Origin: Candidatus Sodalis pierantonius str. SOPE
Lineage (GTDB): Bacteria; Pseudomonadota; Gammaproteobacteria; Enterobacterales; Enterobacteriaceae
Length of the DNA: 64,000 nucleotides
Direction of reading: 5' to 3'
Assembly (NCBI RefSeq): GCF_000517405.1
Contig: NZ_CP006568.1
Span: forward strand, 3,534,001-3,598,000
Shown here: positions 61,515 through 64,000 of the stretch, piece after piece
Numbering within the stretch: the stretch's first letter is position 1
How the letters are laid out: every line of letters starts with the position of its first letter
Program-made: the position numbers and the translations under genes
Notes under the pieces: generated by a model
Databases searched by the model: none
What the model saw: the letters and a program-made list of their open reading frames with translations, nothing else
Told to the model about the DNA's origin: nothing

Positions 61515-62703
61515 TAATCAGGGTCAGCGGCAGGCCGATCCAATCCGCCGCACCGCCGCAGATAATGGCGCCGATCGGCACGGTGCCAATCAGTATCATC
61601 GAATAAAACGACATCATCCGGCCGCGCAGATGATCCGGTACCCGGTGCTGTAACAGCGAGTTGGAGGTCAGGTTCTGGGTAAGAATGGCGTAACCGATCG
61701 GGGCGGCTATAATGGCGCTCAGCTAAAAGTGCTGCGATAGACCCAGCAGAATCTGCGCCAAAGCCAGCATCACCGCAGCCCGCAACGGCCAGGTTCCCAT
61801 AGCGCCGACATGGCCGGCAAAGGTTAGCCGTAATGCCGCCAACAGCGCGCCGACGCCGGTGATACTCATCAGAATGCCCGATCCGGCGGGACCGCCACGT
61901 AACACGGTATCCGCCAACATGGGCAGAAAGGAAAAATACGGCACGCTGGTAAGACTACACAGGCCGACCAGCAGCAGGATGCGTAATGCCGGCGGGTCCT
62001 GGCGTAAAAAAGCCAGGCCCTCGCCCATCTCGTGCAGCAGACCTTTCAGCCGGGTCGAGAGCGGGCGCTGCGGTACGCGGATAGTGAACAAAAACAGGAT
62101 CAGCGGCACGTAGGAGGCGGCGATAAAGGCAAAACACCAGCCCTCGCCGACGGTATCCACCAGCACGCCGCCCAGCGCCGGCCCCACCAGGCGCGCGCCG
62201 TTGAAAATCACCGAATTCAGCGCCAGCGCATTGGCCAAATCGTCGTGCGCCACCAGATCCACCACCAGCGACTGCCGGCCGGGTAAATCAAAGGCGCTGA
62301 TCAGCCCCAGGCCGGTCGCGATAGCTATCGCCAGCGCGCCGGTAATCAGATGATTGAGCGTTAGCACCGATAATAACGTCACCAACACGGTGATACCGAT
62401 TTGCGTCGTCAATACCAGCCGGCTGCGATCGCAGCGATCGACAATCACGCCGGTAAACAGGCAGAAGAATAAAATCGGCCCCTGGCTGCAAAACGCCAGC
62501 ATCCCCAGCAATACCGGTGACGACACGCCCAACCGCCAGATAAGCCAGCCGAGGGCGATGGTATGCACCCAGTTGACGATGACCGACAACAGCTGTCCGC
62601 CAAAAAATTGACGATAATTAGCGTGCCGCAAGGCGTTGCCTGAAGGGCGCAATCCCTTTTTTGGCAACAGGGAAAAACGGGCAGTAGTCAAGGAAACTCC
62701 CAC
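61510..62703 (-). pseudogene. MFS transporter (MFS_3/enterobactin-exporter-like), amber stop and truncation
   Basis: Start at 62703 (MGVSLTTARFSLLPKKGLRPSGNALRHANYRQFFGGQLLS). About ten membrane helices, with the MFS loop GVIVDRCDRSRLVLTTQ and FDLPGRQSLVVDLV. A TAG at 61723-61725 follows LSQHF. The same frame continues LSAIIAAPIGYAILTQ and HLRGRMMSFYSMILIGTVPIGAIICGGAADWIG until the deletion junction at about 61510. The last one or two helices are lost. Stands upstream of the hydrolase on the same strand, so probably exporter or importer for that pathway. Confidence 0.85.
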
Positions 62704-62788
62704 AAACGGCCGCGCGCGGCATCACCCCGGAGGAAATGCCGGCCAGACAGGGCCCGGGCCGCGTCGCCCGGGCGGTATAGCCGGCGTC

Positions 62789-64000
62789 TCAGGCGCCGTG
62801 AACGGTTTTCGGCGTCAGCCAGGCGTTGCTGCCGTGGTATAAAAAGACATAGGCGCCGGTCTCCTCCAACTGATCCTGTAATGTGATATACATAGCCGCC
62901 CGTTTCGCCTGATCCAGCTCTACCGCCGCTTTGGCGTTGAGCGCATCCCAATTTTTGTCGCAGGTCGTTGGGTGTTCCAGATACCCACCTGATCGCAGGT
63001 AAACCAGGCGGTCACCCAACTGGCGTCCGGCGCGGTGGTAAAGGTAGTGAGGCGCAGTTGCGAGTCCTTCCAGGCATCGCCCTCCGATTCCTGGCCCGCG
63101 GCGACAAATGCCGCCCCATCCATCTGGTTGATTTTCAAGTCGATACCCACCTTAGCCAGCTGCGCCTGAATGACTTGGGCCACCGTTCCGCCGTCGGTGG
63201 AAGTGGACAGGTCCAGCCTGAGCTGCAAACCCGAGACACCGGCTTTTTGCAACAGCGCTTTCGCCTGCGCCGGATCGTAAGGATAAAGATTTTTGCTACG
63301 CGCCCCGGCCAGCGGCGGCGGCACCAGGCCATAAGCCGGTTTCACCGCGCCGCCGAAAGTGGCGTCCAGAATGGCGGGCACATCGATAGCCTGCTGAATG
63401 GCTCGACGCACCTGCAGGTCTTTCAGCTTAGGGTGATCCACATTCATCCCGAGCCAGGTGTAGGCCAGCGCCGGCCGAACGGTCAGCGTGTTATCGCCCG
63501 GGTCGTCTCGGTATTTCCCGATGGCGCTGATATTGATTTTGGTCATGTCCAAATCGCCGGCTTCAAAGGCGATTTGAGCGGTATTCAAATCACCGATTGG
63601 TACCAACTGGATTTGATCGTACTCGCTGTGGCGGCCGTTCCATCCCTCGTTGCGGACCAGCGTCAACCGCTTGCGCGGCTGCCAGTCGCCGATTTTATAC
63701 GGCCCGGGACAGGCCGCGGGCGCGGTGCCGATTTTTTTATCTTTGGTGGCTTCCAGCGCTTTTTTACAGACTATCAGCCCCGAGGCGTGGGGCAGAGTGC
63801 TGGTAAACAGCGGTGCGAACGGGTGTTTGAGATGGATAATGCCCTCATAAGTGCCGGTGACCTCGACATGATCCAGCGCCTCCCAATCGGAGGCATAAAT
63901 CGCCGCCAGCTCTTTATTGAAAAACGTTCGTAGGAATATTTCACGTCTTCGGCGATCATTTCGCCAAAGCCGCCGGTCCACATGATGCCGGGACGCAGCG
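62789..64000 (-). pseudogene. Peptide/nickel-type ABC substrate-binding protein (SBP family 5), frameshifted, runs off window
   Basis: Fragments in three frames: FGEMIAEDVKYSYERF (to about 63930), then a 350-residue core (GTYEGIIHLKHPFAPLF, CPGPYKIGDWQPRKRLTLVRNEGW, DLQVRRAIQQAIDVPAIL, NLYPYDPAQAKALLQKAGVSG), then the C-terminus (KNWDALNAKAAVELDQAKRAAMY, QDQLEETGAYVFLYHGSNAWLTPKTVHGA) to 62789 after a shift near 62970. It is the DppA/OppA-like periplasmic receptor. The N-terminal signal peptide is beyond the window. Possibly the receptor partner of an Opp-type transporter. Confidence 0.85.

Noticed and set aside
1..64000. tRNA or rRNA genes
   Set aside because: I looked for tRNA-like arms, especially near the integrase and the 20-bp repeat, and found none convincing.

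Overview
The window looks like the chromosome of an insect-associated Sodalis-type gamma-proteobacterium (Enterobacterales). The housekeeping genes (acpH-queA-tgt-yajC-secD-secF, yicC-rph, a ydeP homologue) match their enterobacterial counterparts closely at the protein level. Nearly everything else is insertion sequence or recent pseudogene. The extreme load of only three IS types (IS903-like, IS256-like, IS21-like) fits the rice-weevil endosymbiont Candidatus Sodalis pierantonius (SOPE) better than S. glossinidius. That is an inference from recognition; no search was run.

Layout. 1-1780: IS21 end abutting an IS256 copy. 1818-3640: HicAB toxin-antitoxin operon with hicA split by an IS903-like element. 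3697-7940: phage gene fragments (an antiterminator/DUF1133-like gene and a tail gene) among three more IS903 copies. 8232-15623: decayed chromosomal genes (an amidase, acpH, queA, tgt, secD, secF), with only yajC intact. 15939-24380: phage int/xis, an antirepressor, a small membrane gene, and a rha gene preceded by a C4-type antisense-RNA leader, all shredded by IS903, followed by a DUF1640 coiled-coil gene. 24381-29353: IS256 + IS21 + IS903. 29467-30304: a phage Dam methylase and a perfect 20-bp inverted repeat at the junction with chromosomal genes. 30330-35924: hydantoinase/oxoprolinase genes and two oligopeptide-type ABC ATPases. 36323-39173: an orphan gene, yicC and rph. 39985-40933: a broken gene whose product resembles a eukaryotic RhoGAP domain. 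40934-47734: IS-rich block containing a DUF2975 membrane gene split by IS903. 48238-51551: RcnB-like, FAD oxidoreductase, lipase and type III polyketide synthase genes or remnants. 51552-64000: IS903, truncated ydeP, an XRE-cupin/GNAT pair, and a decayed catabolic cluster (two CocE/NonD hydrolases, a nitrilase-family amidase, a GlxA-like regulator, an MFS transporter and a peptide-binding protein).

Together these show a genome soon after a change to host-restricted life. Most non-IS genes carry one or two single-base indels or nonsense codons but remain recognisable end to end. queA and tgt are both broken, so queuosine would not be inserted into tRNA. secD and secF both carry frameshifts. 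The catabolic and transport genes of the last 16 kb are mostly broken. The IS903 copies have mostly intact transposases and clear 9-bp target duplications, so transposition was recent. Copies without duplications mark probable IS-mediated deletions or rearrangements.

The most unusual items are the RhoGAP-like gene (a possible lost type III effector), the C4-like RNA leader, and the IS256 copy inserted into what looks like another IS256 tip.
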